A stretch of 64,000 nt of DNA, taken from positions 3,161,001 to 3,225,000 of the forward strand of contig JABAKD010000017.1 in assembly GCA_012845835.1 (NCBI GenBank), given 5' to 3'. The stretch is from Undaria pinnatifida (Eukaryota > Sar > Phaeophyceae > Laminariales > Alariaceae). The position numbers were made by a program, and so were the translations under genes. Positions 13,801 through 28,800 of the stretch are shown here, piece by piece. Position 1 is the stretch's first letter. Every line of letters begins with the position of its first letter. The notes beneath the pieces are model-generated. The model had not been told where the DNA came from and searched no databases. It saw only the letters and a program-made list of their open reading frames with translations.

Positions 13801-16800
13801 ACCGGGTTGCACTCAAAATAAGGTTTTTCGTCCTCAAGGGAGGAGATTCAGGAGAACAAAAACAATCGGTGTACGTTTTGTCGTAGCATGGCACACGTGT
13901 CTTAGCTGCAGTAGTAGCTGACGTTTTTGGCCTCGGCCCGGGAAGAAACCATTCCATGGCGTCGGCGCACAACGCGAACCCGACAATAACTAATGTATAG
14001 ACTACACATGTATATATGGTGGACACTCTTGCGCGTGACCCTGAGTCAAAAGAAGAAAAAATGCCCATGCAATGAATACCCTCCTGCCGAGTCGCACCTT
14101 TGACGCTAGGATTAAAAGCCGTGCCCTGATGAAGGTGACTCTGCCAAAAGGCTAGAGTATGCGGGGGAAGCATGGGAAGGCAACACGACTTTCGCCGAAC
14201 GGCTGCTGGAAACAGTACAGATGACAGAAGCCACGAAAAAATGCTAGGTTGCTCGAATACGGCGAGTAATACAGCATTAAGCGAGCGGAAATAAGTGAGA
14301 ATGTACTCACCTAAAACAAGTAGCTGTGAGAAGGATGAATTGACGATATGAAGGAACATGTGCCAAAAAGAGGGGTTGCCATCAATAGCTGATAGGGACG
14401 TAGGGGCGAACGTACCAAAAGAGTGACCAGGAACAAGGTGGGGCCGCTTAGTCGAAACCGTGAGGAAGGGTATAGGAAGGAACCAAGAATAGGTGCTTTC
14501 CATAGATTTTTGGGGTGTACAAGACGGAGAAGTGAAGGAAAGGGCAGAATAATGGGAAAGGCTAACAACGCTAAGAAAGAAGGTGAACGAGGAAGAACAT
14601 ATAGAGATAAACGGCGGGGGTTGAAATAAGATATAGGAAGTGAAAACGTATTTGCATGGCTCAATGGGTTACGCGAAAACGCTGAAACTGCGTTTTCGTG
14701 TACGGGGACTGACCTGCCGGAAAGAAGAAAGAGGTGCCAGGTATATAGCAGTAGCCTTGGGAAGGAGGATGAAGGCGCAAAGAGCTGCCTTATGGCAACG
14801 CAGACGATAGTAGAACCCATACATGCTGGGAGAATGTAAAGTGCACAAGGAGGAACGAGATTTGTCAGAAGAAGAGATGAGAAAAATAGAGGAATGTGAC
14901 ACGAAGAAGTTTAGTACATACTAGTACTAGATAGTAGCCAGAAAACGATCGCTATCCTAGGCGATAGATGGTGACCACAGACGGCCAAATAGCAAGGAGA
15001 TGAGAAACTATTTTTTCATGTAATATGTGGAAAAGCCGTACTGAGCGCCCAAATGGTGGAGGTGTGTCTATACTAGGAATAGGAACGGTGCTCCGTCTCG
15101 AAAGGGATGCGTGGTCAATAGTCAAATGACTAAGGGGTGAGCCACAAATAAGCCCGCCCCCCCCCCCGCCCCCGCCCCTACCGTAGCGACTCAACGAATA
15201 TCTGACCGGGGCTTCGCGAGTGGTACACGCGATGCCTGCCTGGTCTGTGAAAACCGGACGTGTTCCGTCCCGGTATTGCAGGGATGCGAGGGTCTTTATG
15301 GATGCTCGACTCCGGCTATATATATGCATGAACTGAGTACACAACACGATACTCACGGCAGAACTGCCCGATTTGTTTCTGAGGCTCATAACAACTTGAG
15401 GACCTATGTACACACTTCACCCGAAAAAATGAACCGCTGAGTAAGCTGAATGGGCACGCCTGCATGGTCCATGTAGAACAAACAGGCATATCGTCAAAAA
15501 TTATGTTGACATCCGAGTCACCCCATTGGAAGCGTGCTACGGTAGAGGTATATGGTATACCTCTTTTTGGCTGAAGAGTCATCCCACGGTAGGGGTTGCA
15601 GTTTTTGGGTTAACCATGTGGTATATGGTATATCTCTTTGTGGCTGAAGAGTCATCCCATGGTAGAGGTTGCAGTTTTTGGGTTAACCATGTGGTATATG
15701 GTATACCTCTTTGTGGCTGTGAAGAGTCATCTCATGGTAGAGGTTGCAGTTGTTGGATTAACCAATAATATACCTGTCCGATTGAGCTCCTCAAGCGAGG
15801 AACTATCGGTCAGTCATTGATCAAGTGATTTCACGAGTATACATACATTTTTAGTGGACTGAAAAGCATACAAGCTTGGTCGGGTTGGGCGAACGAATGC
15901 CTTTCAAGTCATGGTTTCGGGTGAGATGTTGAGCTAGCTCCTCATTATAGAAGCGCTCAGAAAGTTCTTAGAATCTGCTGCGCACCCCTGCGGTGGGATG
16001 GCTCATCCCGACCATGTCGGGTCAAGGAGCCGCGCCATTTGCGAGAGTCATTTTGGCAGCAACATGCTGCTAATACATCTATCGCCGTGGCACACGTCAG
16101 TAACAATGGCATCACACGGTAACCGCTGCAACTTTTGAGGGCAAACATTTCTGACCTTCTGACCAGTTGAGCTCACTCAAGAAGAAGTGTGGATCTATCG
16201 GATGGTATGATACTTTTACGCGGCGCATGCTTGTTTTAGCACTTCGAGCGAAAGATAAACGTTGGTCTGGTTTGCGCGAAAACGACGAAAGTCTTTCAGA
16301 TTGAGGGTGATGGTGGGATGTCGAGCTCCTCGTGCTAGGAGCTAAGAAACGTCTCAGAATATGTTGTAAACACCCCTTTTTTCACACACATCTACTTTCC
16401 AGCTTCTGGACAAGCCGCGGCCACAGGTGTCGTCCCTTCTCCCCCCCCGGTTCTTGCCTTTAATTCGTATAGCGCATAGGGTTCAGCAATCCCACTGTTC
16501 GTCGATTTTTCATCGAGTGTTGCGAACTCAAGCTCTCGCGCTTTCCGCAAGTCAATTTGTGCCCTACCTTGGCATGACTCAACGCGGGGTAGTGTGTTCG
16601 TTGCGGGATCGCGTCCTGACCATGTTGACCGAAGACACGTCAAACACGGTCGAGGTGTGAACACACAAATAATGTTTTTGAGGCTCGTTAAGCCACTTCA
16701 GGAGCTCTATACCTCACCGGAGAATATTCATCCTTTACCGGAGAACGTGTACCGTTAAGCAAACTAGAAATGCGACCCGATCGCCACACCTAATGGGATA

Positions 16801-19800
16801 GCCCATGCTCAGGGTCGGCTTGCTCGCGTGGCCCACCGCATGCGGGGGGCTTGGTTGCGCGGTGGCATCGTATAAAAAAGGATTCCCAGGTGCTGATCGC
16901 TATGTATCACATTATCGTCGCGTACATCCGAGTAGATCGTCACAACCAAGACATGTGAGTCAAGATCGGCCCGAAGGTGACCACAAACCAGACTGGAACA
17001 AGGGAGACTGGAACAAGACCAAAATAAAGGGCGTACCCCACCGGAATCAACCCAGAACTAAACATACCGTAGCAGTCATATTTCCAGCGGGGTGGCCGAT
17101 ATGTTGACAGCACACCATCATCCAATAGAATGCACTCGTTTCCCAATATCGAAATATCCAATAATGCTCGTCCATACGTGAAAACCATGAATAATATCTC
17201 CGTAGATTACATGAACACACTGTTATATCAGGAAGGCTGCTCAAGTACTAGGTATTTTAACACCCGCGGCCTAGAAATGCGAAAAATAGCAATGTTTTGC
17301 ACAACAAGAATACTAGAATGACAGTCCGACGACCCTTCGGCTGAGTAGCCCCGCCATTAAAAAAAAAGAAAGTCACTAACTCTATCGTGTCACGCGTGGG
17401 AGGACTGCGGCCACTGGTCGGGGGGTGGAACGTTTATGCAAGGAGAAAAAACAAAATACCCCGCTATGATAGCTACCAAGGCTAAACGATGTAGAGGAAG
17501 GGAAAAATTGTAATTAGCTGGTGGAGGGCTATATCATGGCGGAGATGCACGACTGCTTTGCGAAGAATAACTCGATTTCTGTCGGGGAACGGCGTCAACT
17601 CTACATCAACGTCGGAGGGAAAAACAAATAAGAGAAAAAACCGTGGTTCAACCATTGCACACTCTACTCCTCCTGTTTGTGCTCGCGGGCGATTAAAAAT
17701 AGTCTCCCTCCTCTCTCTCGGTCAAGGTCTGGACGGGAATCGTTACCAATCCACCACAGGCCGACGACGAGGCTGTTCCTCGGACTGTCAGTATGGCGTG
17801 GGGAGACGTCTGTGACACTGAGGTGAGTGTTGATTTCGGCGGTGGGAGGAGATACGAGGTTGTGCGCAGCCGAAACAAATCGCGAGGAGGTGGTGATTGG
17901 TGATTGGTCTCTACCCACCCCCCAGAAAAGAAAAAAAAAACATGATTCCTTGGCGTTTTGTCGATGATTTCCGCGGCAGACAGGGTCGGAGTTATCTATC
18001 GCAGGCGTCTCGTTGCACGCATGCGCGAGAGAACATGTCACCGGTCAGGCAATGTAAGGTATCGAGAGGCGGGCTGTATCCCGGCCATCTCCGCGTCGGC
18101 ACCGGCTCCTGGTAAAGGACGGGGGGTTTAACATCTTCAGTTTGTTGTTTACGTTCTTAACAACCTCAAGAAAAAATTCCAGCTGTAAGTTCAAAATTCT
18201 CCAGTTAGTTGGAAAACTGGACGCGTGCTGCGATGTAGAGGTAGCACTTTAAAACGGTTTCTGGATGATGAGGGCTGCTTTAGCCCAAAATCGTCGGTTT
18301 TTTTGCTTTGCTTTTTTCGCACGAATATTTTTTTCTGCCTAGGCCATGGGGTTGGTCATCCGATATTAGCATATTTATTTGTTGTTTTTGTGTTTCCCAA
18401 GTTAGGTTGTGGGAGAGCCCCTGACCAAGGGTGCGGCTGAGGGGTCATTTTTTGGGGCCTAGAATTGGAAGCGGCTCGGAGTCGCTCGCACGAGCGACCC
18501 CCTCGTTTCTTTGCGGCCTTGATTGAGCTTTCGAGGCCTGTTCTAGTTTTGCGATATGAATCCGCGATAGAGAACGGTATGCTACCCCCTTGCGCTAAAC
18601 GCAAACCTCCTGAATTAGTTTCGTACCCGTGGGGTGTAGTGAGAGTTGCTCGTGCTGGTGGTGGTGAAAAAGCAGTAATGAAAATAGGGGTATATCATAA
18701 CACCGTCGTAACATCCCCCCCACCGCGCAGCCTTGGTCCCCCATGACATAAAACAGGTGGTGCAACTTTAGCGTAGCTCTTGCGTGACTGTGCAAGGTGT
18801 ACGAGGCAAGGAACAAAATGGTTCTGTTATTCCACACGGTAACTCTTGTCTGTATTGTCGGCGGGGGGCGTGTAGATCACGAGCTCACGAGGTAGCACGC
18901 AGCTCTTCGCAGATAAACCATTATCTCATGTCCAATCAATGTTGTCCGATACACAGCAGAGGCTATAAATTCTGAAGACACGTATATGGGAACTACTTAC
19001 CGCCCGCCCAAGCAAGCAAGCAAGGTACGATTTTGGCTCCACCTCAAAAGTCTCGCGTCTACATGCTGGCTCTTCTTATTCTGTCGATTATGCGAAATAC
19101 ATACATACATACCTGTTCAGACGTGTTTTCTGGGCACTGTACCGCGCGCCTAAATAAATGTTGCTTGCCCTTCTCCATCGCCACGTATAATATGTCTCTG
19201 TCCAGGCGTGATTTCTAAGGACCGGGCCTGTCTGTTGTTGTCCCCTACCCATCGCTGCAATACTGATTCAGACCTTTTTGCTGAAGGTTACTAAACGTAG
19301 CAGCAATGGCAAGACGCGCGTTACGAAGACCGTTCCGTGCGATGGATCCACCACGCACACGTGCCTAGTCGAGGTGAGTGCCCCGCCGTGCCTCGCCCTA
19401 CGCTACGAGAGGGGTATATATAGACCACAGCAAAGGTAGAGGGGGGGTACGCTCTTTTTCCCTGCTGGACTTGAGCCAGTTGCCCAAGAGTGACTCTGTG
19501 CCTCAATGAAACAAACACTCTATCTAGGTGATTGTTGTGGCGCTGCCTAGCTGAACATTTCATGGCGGTTTCATAAGGCTACCACAAAAACGGCACTTTT
19601 CGTCTGAAATGGTTCCTGAACGACGGGGCTCCTTGACCAAAAATCGTCGGAAATAGCCCATTTTGTTTTTTACATGACTATCATCGTGTATACCTAGGCC
19701 ATGGGATTTTTCACCAGGCATATATCAGTTTTATCTTTCTCCGAATGGGTTTTTTGGGAGACGTCTTAAGCTCCCAAATCGAGGAACCTCAGAAAAAAAG

Positions 19801-22800
19801 TGGTGCACCTCTATCGTTGCACGCCCCGCCGCAAAGAAATAGGGGGTCACTCGCACGCACGTTACCAGTGACCCCGCGCCCCACTGCAAAAAACAAATCT
19901 CACAAAGTGACCCCCCCTACGTAGCCACAGTTTGTAGCCCTCCTGCTGCGTTCGGCGGCAATATTTTATTCTGACGCAGGCTACGGTAGCGGCGGCGGGG
20001 GGGGGGGGGGTGTACTCAGTTTGTGCATGGCCGTAGTCGTTTGACCATAGACCCTCGCGTCCCTACTATGCCGGGACGGAGCACGTCGGGTTTTCATGAA
20101 CCAGGCAGGCATTGCTTATTGTACCAAGGGGGTTAGTTTCGGGGGAATTTGTTGCGTTGGCTCGGTGTCACTCGCGCGAGTGATGCCCCTTTTCCTTTTC
20201 GGGTGCGGTTTAAATTCGCTCTATGAACCTGCCACGGAATGGTAAGCTACACCCTTTCTGCGCTAAAAATACAGCAACATAAAAGCCTTCTTGCTCGTGA
20301 GAGTTGCAGAATCCCTCGTGCGAGCAATTGGCTCAAAACCGGCGGGGGTGAAAAACGGAGGAAAAACGGAGGTACCCGCCCTACCCTCGCCTTGGACTAC
20401 CGCTCATCTACTACTGAGCAACTACCCAACATCGCCGGAGTGGCGTTGTTGTTTTTTTCAGTGTTGTTGTTGTTGTATGTTTCTTTGTACGATAAAGATA
20501 TACCATTTTTTGGCAATTTTTTTTTCTGAATGGCAGTGCTCCTGAACACAAAATTGTCGGAAATAGGCCAAAAACAAATTCGAGGTTTGTTTTGAGGGTA
20601 CCTAGGCAATAATGGGACTGTCGATCGGGCTGTGCACACTCTTCTCGTTTTTATCTCAAAATTAGTTTTTGGGTGGGGAATAGAGCTGCCCAATAGGTTA
20701 CGAGCCTCGGAAAAAATACGGCGCACACCTCTACCGTGGTGTGTGTCACGAGTGAGCCCAGACCAGGTTGCACGTGCGGACGTTTCTTTTCAAAAGCCAG
20801 TTTGCGGGTGAAGCATACATACGACGTGTACAGGCCCAGCCAAGTGAGAAGTCAAGGAGTGGCACGAAAAACAAAGTTGTGTGCCCTCTTATTTTACCCC
20901 CCGCGCCGTTTTCGCGTCCCTCTGGCCGTATTCAGATATTTTCTCCGTCCCTGGCACCCGCCCACTCGACAACGCCAAATACAACTGATGATGATTATGA
21001 TGATAACGATGATGATGACTAGGCGAGTGCCACGATTAGAGGTACCACTCTTCGTGTGAAATGGTTTCTGAATAACGAGGCTCCAATTCCACCTCCTAAA
21101 ATAGTCTAGTCCAACTCCAGGTGTTTGTTCAAATGCGGCGCTAAAAGGGTTAACTCAAAACAGTCGGGAATAGGCCATTTTTGTTTGCATGATTTTCATC
21201 GTGTGCCTAGGCCATGGGACATTTCATCCGGTAGCGGTTTTATTTTTCTCCAAATCAGTTTTTGGTTTAAGAACGGTATATTTTAACCTCCGAAAGTGAG
21301 GAACCTTGGCAAAAAAAGTGGTGCACCTGTATCGTAGCAGGCGTCAAGGCGCGTGCTACGATAGAGGTGTGCTTTTTCTTCTGAGGATCGTAACCTGAGC
21401 AGCTCTATGCCCTCACCTACACAAAAGAACTGGTTTCGAGTGAACTTGAAAAATACAATCCGATGAATAAAAACAATGTCCTAGGCATACAAGTGTCCCA
21501 GGTATATACATTTCGAATCATATTGTGAAACAAGAAAACTGATATCCTGACATTTTTGGGTCAGGGAGAGACCCGTCGCTCAGAATCGAAAAAACGCCCC
21601 GGCAGGGGTGCTACTACACTTCCATCGTAACGCGCATGATGATGGCAATGTTGTCACGTTATTGTCTCGTTGCCGTGAAATCTAGCCCATGGTATCACGA
21701 AAACGCCTAAAAAAAGGCATGCCATAAACACCATTTTATCTCTGCGCCGCGTTCAGATTTCATGACGCAATTTTTTTCGTTTTCTTTTTTTCGTTTTCTT
21801 TCTTTCTTTCAGCTCGTATTTTCTATAAATCTTCGCAGTTTTCCTTTGTCCTTCTCTCCCTTCCTAGACCCTTCTTAGACGTAACTCAAATCCAGGGCCA
21901 CAGGCTCTTCTCTCCCCCCTCCCCACTACGATACGTGCCTTCTTTATTATCGCGAGAAGATTCCAGCTATTGCTTCCCTCGTCGATTCTCATCGAATTGT
22001 TGCTTTCGTCGACCGGTTTGTGTCAAGGACACGGATTCCAACCGCTCCAACTTCAACATTTCGCTGCGTGGGTATCATCGGCCAAAAGCAAGTGTTCGTC
22101 ATGCCAGCCTGGCCAAACCCGTTTGCGGAGCATATAATAGTTGAAAATGCCGGAGACCAAAGAAAAAAGGAGGGCGCGACAGACTTCAGAGTATCAATTC
22201 GATCGTAGAAAACTATATCTGGTAGGACGTTTGGTGATATTTCACGAAACTTCGACCCAACCTGCCGTGTTCGTACGGCTTGGCTGGTATCAAATTTCGC
22301 TCCTCTACGGATAGGCAATCTCCGGGATAAATCTTCTTTATTAACAACATATTCTCCATCCGAACACGTGCAGCATACAAAGTCGATCACTCGGAAGTAT
22401 TCCCACAACAAAGAAGACAACACTCACCATTGTTTTCTTGCATTAAAACATTGATGTTCACATTGCGCCATCATAGTCAACGCTATGGGTGCGGGCATCA
22501 TTCCTTTTTGCTGTCAGCTAATGAAAACTATCCTGTTTTTCAAATCGCTTTCCTCCACAGAAAGTACCGTTGAAACGTTGTGACGTAGCTCAATTCGTAT
22601 AGCATTTGAGATCAATGAGGCCTCTCTGCTGCCATCAGCTAGAGAGTCTCACCCAGGTTTACTTCTCCCGCGTTGATTATCTGGCAATATAGCACGCAAC
22701 GGGGCACCTCGTCGCAGAGAGTAGGCACTCTTAAACAAACGAAATCAGTAACACAGCTGATGTTGTCGGTGGAACACCCCACCACCACGATGGGCGGACG

Positions 22801-25800
22801 GGATGGTCTGTATATTATTATAACCTCCTTGTACTCGTCGTACTGCAGTCGGGCATCGATGGCAGCCACGGAGTGGGTTCACTCCGCACGATCCCCAAAT
22901 AACATCAGGACGCGTTTCCGAAAAGAGGACGCCCTGCTGGCGTCTCCTCTTTTGTCGTTTCATATTACTGTTGTAACAATGCAACGTAGCTTTGATTCGT
23001 GAATAGTTTGGGACTAATGATGCCCCCCTGTGGCGGAACGAGATGATCACAGGCCTTCCCCCATACTTACAATGTCGTCGACCGTTTGTACCAAACTTTG
23101 ATTAAGAGTTTCCACTCTTCCCTATATCCTCAATTGTTCAGTTGAGTCCTTCATTGGTTCGGTATCCATCGATTGTCCCGAGGGAACGCTTCGCGTACGA
23201 TTCCACAAACAAGCCCCTCCGTCAACGTTCAAGCGTCTGCGTGTCCATAAGCAAGCGTCGTTCGCGCGGACGGAGGCTACCGGTAGGCGGTTTAACCCCT
23301 GGTACATGACCGTATTTGAGCCATCCCCACGAGTGACTCTGTACCTCACTGACAAAATAATTTTTTGGGGGTGGTGTAGGCGCAGCGTAGCTAATCATTC
23401 CATTGGGATGCACATCGTCAAAATATAGAAGCACGAAATATCAAGACCGCAGCGGAACAGGGGGGGGCATTCGCACGAACGAACCCAAGCCACTGCAAAC
23501 CGACGCTCCAAAACGGACCCCCCTACCGTGTGGTTGGTCCGCGAGCGCTTAGATCCCCTTGACATCACCGCTGATGCCGTCACTCTTACGTATCTGCCGG
23601 TTACGGTCTTCTATCCGATGTATCCATGCGGGCGTCCGTCCGTGGTCGTGCCGTCCATATGGTGGCTAACCGCCGCGCCTACACGGGAGGAGTGCAAGTA
23701 CGTGTATTCGCTTATCGTCCGTGCCCTCTGCGCGCCAGTCGGTCTGCAGGTTCGAGATAATCTGCGCTGGTGTCAGTGCCAGACTTCCTTTATCTCTGTT
23801 TTTTGTAGGAAGCTCGGAAGCAGGAAACCCGAGATCCAACACGCAAGAGCGCACTGCATGGACGCTGCGGCCTCCCGGTACTCGATCATAGCGGTCACAG
23901 AACAGTATTTTTCGTGACAGACGGTGTTTCCTCTCACCGCTACCATTTGAAAGGATTCCCGCAGCGTTGTCCCATAGAGGAAGTTGAAAATTAATCCCTC
24001 TCCCCCCCGACGCCTGCAACACTTGTGCCGCGACAGCGACCGACAGCTCGAAACCGTGTTTCGTCGTCTGGGTTGCTCTGTCATCTTTTGCTCCCGCTTC
24101 GGCAAACTAGCCCGACAGCGCGCATGCCGTGGCGCCCGTGCACTCGGCAAACTAGCCCGACAGCGCGCATGCCGTGGCGCCCGTGCACACGTAGTCGCGC
24201 ACGCCGCCCTGATTGTGGGGGGACCCGAATCTGCTTGCCTGTGGCAGCACGAGCGCCCGCACGGTCGCGCAGCTTACCTGCGGAAATCAACACTCGCGCA
24301 CGTCTGTGAAAACAGGCACGGCGTGTGCTCGATATTTGGCCAAGTGTTGCACAACGTATGCCACAATACCCGCGGGTGGCAAACAAGTATCCGAGGGCCG
24401 TTGTACTCCCTCCTGGCGTAGTGGCTGTGTTATGGCTGAAGAAGTCTACCCCCGCGGACCCCTTGCAATAGAACCGCGAAAAGAACGGCAACCGTCTCTT
24501 CTCGCCCGACCCCTTCGTGGACCTTCTTAGGCGTTGTCGAGAGATGCCCTAAGGTCGGCGATATACCCCCCGAAGAACGCCCGCGAGCGCTTAAACACCG
24601 ACCGAAGACGGATGGTCTCGGCCTCCGCAGGTCTAGTAATTGCGTCCGCCGATTAGTGGTCTCTCCCGTCGGCACACATCGCAGGGGCGGCCAGAATCTC
24701 TGATCTACCTGCAGCTCAACACTCCTGACCCGCAGTCCGTGGGTGGTTGCGTTTTTCCACCCCGGTGCTTGGAAAATGCGGCAACCACGGTGCGGTTGTC
24801 GTCGTCCATCACAAGTTTCTCGAAATGGTGGAGTTCTCCCGAATGCGCTCGGCCGTACTCCGTGAGAACTGCGAACAGCGCAAACATATTTTCTCTTTGA
24901 TGCGCATGCCGAGGTAACCACCCGTGAGGAAAACACACGCCAACGGCGAAACTCACCCCTTGGCATTGATACCACTTCAACTCACTGGTTGGACGACTCG
25001 TCAGATGCGGCAACGGTGACCTGTGTGGAGGTTTAGTGGCGCAGTTTGCACCACGGACTCTTCTGGAACGTTGTAGACAGGCTGCGCAATATGAGCTACC
25101 CTCACAGATCGGGCATACTGACCTCATTTGTATCGCCCGTCCGTTTGCCTTCGCTATTTCCGCGAACAAGTATAAGTAACGTGTACCGGGACGCCGGTCG
25201 GATCGCCACAGACATGCTAGCGCACTAGCCCGCGACTTTCTCCTCTGGTGAGCGAGCCGTGTCGTCCACAACTGCGTGGATCAAACCATGAAGCTTCCGG
25301 AGCATATCTCTCCCGGGACCCGGAACGAGGTGGTGTCCGAATCTCATGGAATGAGGAGACCCAAGGCTACTACCGCATTAGTAGGGGGGATGTTACGACG
25401 GTGTTATGATGATGCTATGATATACCCCCATTTTCACTATCGGTTTTAAGCCACTCGCGCGAGCGACTCAGTACATCACCGACAAAAACATTTTAGGAGA
25501 CACGTTTGGGGCAGCGTGTCGTTAACTATTCCATTGTAGATTCGTACGCAGAGTAGAAAACAGACAAGGGGAGTCGAAAGACCGCAGAGGAATGGAGGGG
25601 TCACTCGCGCGAGTAAACCCAGAGCCGCTGCAAAACAAATGCCGAATTTTGACCCCTCTACATTAACCTGGGTCCGAGGTACCGCTGTATCCTCGACGGC
25701 TTCAGGTCGCGCGTTTGGTGTCCGACAAGAACTAGCCGAAAAGGTACGATAATAAGCATGCTCCTGTGAAGGGCTTCTGAGGAGGACAGCTAATATTGCA

Positions 25801-28800
25801 CCTTGTCGGAGCAACTGAACGTGGAGGTGGCGTTCCAGTCCCACGCCAGCGGCATGTCGACCCGGGACAAAACTCGCGCGCCGTTCGCCCTCCCCGCTTT
25901 GGTTTTTTCGTTGGTGTGTCACGTCCATGTCCAACCAGGCCTGCAGTCAGCACAGCCCAGTTTGCCGAAATTTGTTTTCGCTCTGAGTCGAGACATGTTA
26001 ACCCCCGGTACAACCGAACACACGTGCTACGCCAACGGAGGTCTACACCATATTTTTTTCTGCTGAAAGGTACTCTTCACTTAAGGAGGCCTAAGAGTTA
26101 TCCCACGGCAGGGTTTGCACTAATTGGGCTTTGATTGTTTTTTCTCGGGCCGGTTGGGCTCTTGGCGTAGGTGTGGAACCGTCGGTTAGCATGGCAATTT
26201 TACAAGTACGGTTTGTTTTTACGGGTAGCGCACAGAGATGTTGATCGGGTTCCGCTAACGAAAACGCCTTCGAAGTCATGTTTCGAGTGTGAGGTAATGA
26301 GCTCCTTACGTGTTAGGAGCCGAGAAACCTCATAGAAACTTCTGCTGCGCTCCTAGCGTGGGATGACTCCTACACCCCATCCGAATATCGAGTTTCTCGA
26401 TCAAAACGACAGCGTAAGCCCGATTGTGAAAAAGAAAACATGGCCAAGAGGAGGTACACAGAACGGAACCAAAAGATGTCCATTCAAACACAAGAATGAC
26501 GTTTTCGGACGAATTTTGGTTAAAGGAGTCCCCCTCGTTTAAGACAAAAACAAATGGCCTAAAAAGGGCTATCTTTGTCGTCACAATAGACCGCACCTGT
26601 TTACCTACTCTCTTACGGGGGGAAAGGCTCTTTATAACTAGGGTTCTAAAATATATATATTGCAGTCCACCAGATGAGTTAAAGATTCCGTGCAGGCGGT
26701 TGACCAGACGTCAGAGCGGCGCTGGGGCGAGACTCCCTCTTTGATAGCGTGTGCGCGATCTCGCCTTACCGAAATCTCCTTGGCAGTAGAGGAAAAAACT
26801 CTCGAGAATGGGAGGCGCATGATGCCGGGGGGCGTTATCCTAGCCCGCTTTCGAGATGAACGAATATTTCACGGATGTACGTTCCCCATGGGCATCAGCA
26901 CGAAATGTGGATACTGCGATCTCGGGATACTGCGATCTCGGGATTACACTTTACGGCCGCACCCTACGGAATAGGGGCGAGGCACTACGCCACGGCGGGA
27001 GACGTTCTCTTCGGTAGCACCCCCAGTTTTTCTTTAACGAAATCGCTGGTTTTTGAAACCAGCTCCCGGCCGTAGCTAATGAAATACGGCGCCCCTTGCC
27101 CCCTCACGTCATCATTCGACAGTCCTTTGCAAACAGGAAAATATGCGAAGATTGCATTTTTCATAGCATACTTCCTCGTGTCGGACAACCATGAAACGGT
27201 CGTTAAAGAAAATGGCTGGTTTAGGGGGGGGGCTGTCGTAGAATCAATCGCGGGTACCTCCTTTTCATTGACGGGTTAGAGCCAATCGCAAGAGTGACGA
27301 TGTACAGGTCTCACCGACAAAAAGCTCTCGGCGATTTGTTTTGGCGCAGCGTAGCCTACCTTTCCATATAGCGTGTTTTTGCCCACGAAAATAATTAAAG
27401 CAGCACGAGCCCTTATAATGTACCGCCGCAAAACGAAGACGGGGGATACTCGGGCGATTTTGACGCCGACCCATCGCTAAAAAAAGCCCCCGAAGGTGCC
27501 CCCCCCCTCTATACCGTAGCCACGGCCAGAGGTGCACCAATTATTTCGGAGGCTCTTAACCACTTGAGGTGCGCCCTCTATGCCCCACCCTTCAACCGAT
27601 TGACGCGTGCTACGATAGAAGTGCACCACATTTTTTCCGAGTTTCCTCCCTTTAGGAAGTTAAGGCTTGTCCTTCGACGAGTGCTACAATAGAAGTGCAC
27701 CACTTTTTTTTCTGAGGTTTTTCACAACTTGTAGGGAGGTCAAGACATGTCTTTCTTGACTCAAAAAAACGATTTTGGAGAAAAACAAAACCGGTGCCGG
27801 GTAAAAAAATCCCTTGGCCCAGGTGTTATGTACACAACGAGAATCATGTGAATATAACGGCATATTGTCGACGAATTTAGGTTGAGAAGCCCCGTCATTC
27901 AGAACAGGAACCGTTTCAGACGAAAAGTGCTTCCTCTATCGTAGCCCGCTTCCTTCTTAACCCGATAACTGATCAATGTGGCGAAAAATAAAAACTGCTC
28001 TGACCGGATGAAACATCGCATGACCTAGGTGAAGAACGAGAATCGTGATAAAAATAAATATATAATCTTTTTTCCGGGGATGATTTTGGGTTAAGAGAGC
28101 CCCGTCATCCAGAAAACCATTTTCGGACGAAAATTGCCACCTCTATCTTAGCACGTGCGTCGATTTCGAGAAAAGCTAAAGGTGCTACGACACCCGCCGA
28201 GGGACGATCCCCTGTCTGTCCTAGGCGTACACAACGCGAGCTACGTACGGGCAGAGGCGTGCATATATTATTTTGCTGGCACTCCTCGCTTGGGAAACGT
28301 TTTGCACCTCAGCAGAGCCAAAAGACGCGTGCTACGATAGAGGTGTACCGTTTTTTGGCGATCACGTTTTCTGAATGACGGGCCTCCTTAACCCAAAACC
28401 GTCCCCCGGAAGATAGGTAAAGCCTTGTTTAGCTAATGATTCTCGTTGTATACCCTAGGCCCCGTGAGAGTTTTCATCCGGTGTATGTAGCAGTTTTCTT
28501 TTGCTTCAGAAATCAGCTTGGGGCTAACAAGGACTTGTCTTGAGCCACTAAAGTGAGTTCTAAATTTCTGAAAAGAAAGTTGGGGTGCACATCTCTATCG
28601 TAGCACGCACGTTCAAGGTCTTTTTGTTGGGGTAAGCTGAAACGAAAAAACCGACGAACAAAACCCGCGGCCGAGGTGTACAAACAATATAGCATTCATG
28701 CAAAAATAGTAACGATGTATCCGGAAAAATTCCTTGGTTAAGGAGCCCCATCCGTTCAGAAAATGACCCGTGCTACGATAGAGAGGTATTAAGGTACGAT

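Noticed and set aside
13799-14820. Minus-strand open frames of 234 and 169 codons
   Set aside because: They lie in the pyrimidine-rich F repeat, read as low-complexity Ser/Pro/Leu strings, and are not conserved as frames in the other F copy at 59557-60620.
24430-25271. Retrotransposon polymerase or integrase
   Set aside because: No catalytic motif (such as YxDD or a DDE triad with spacing) could be found in any frame.
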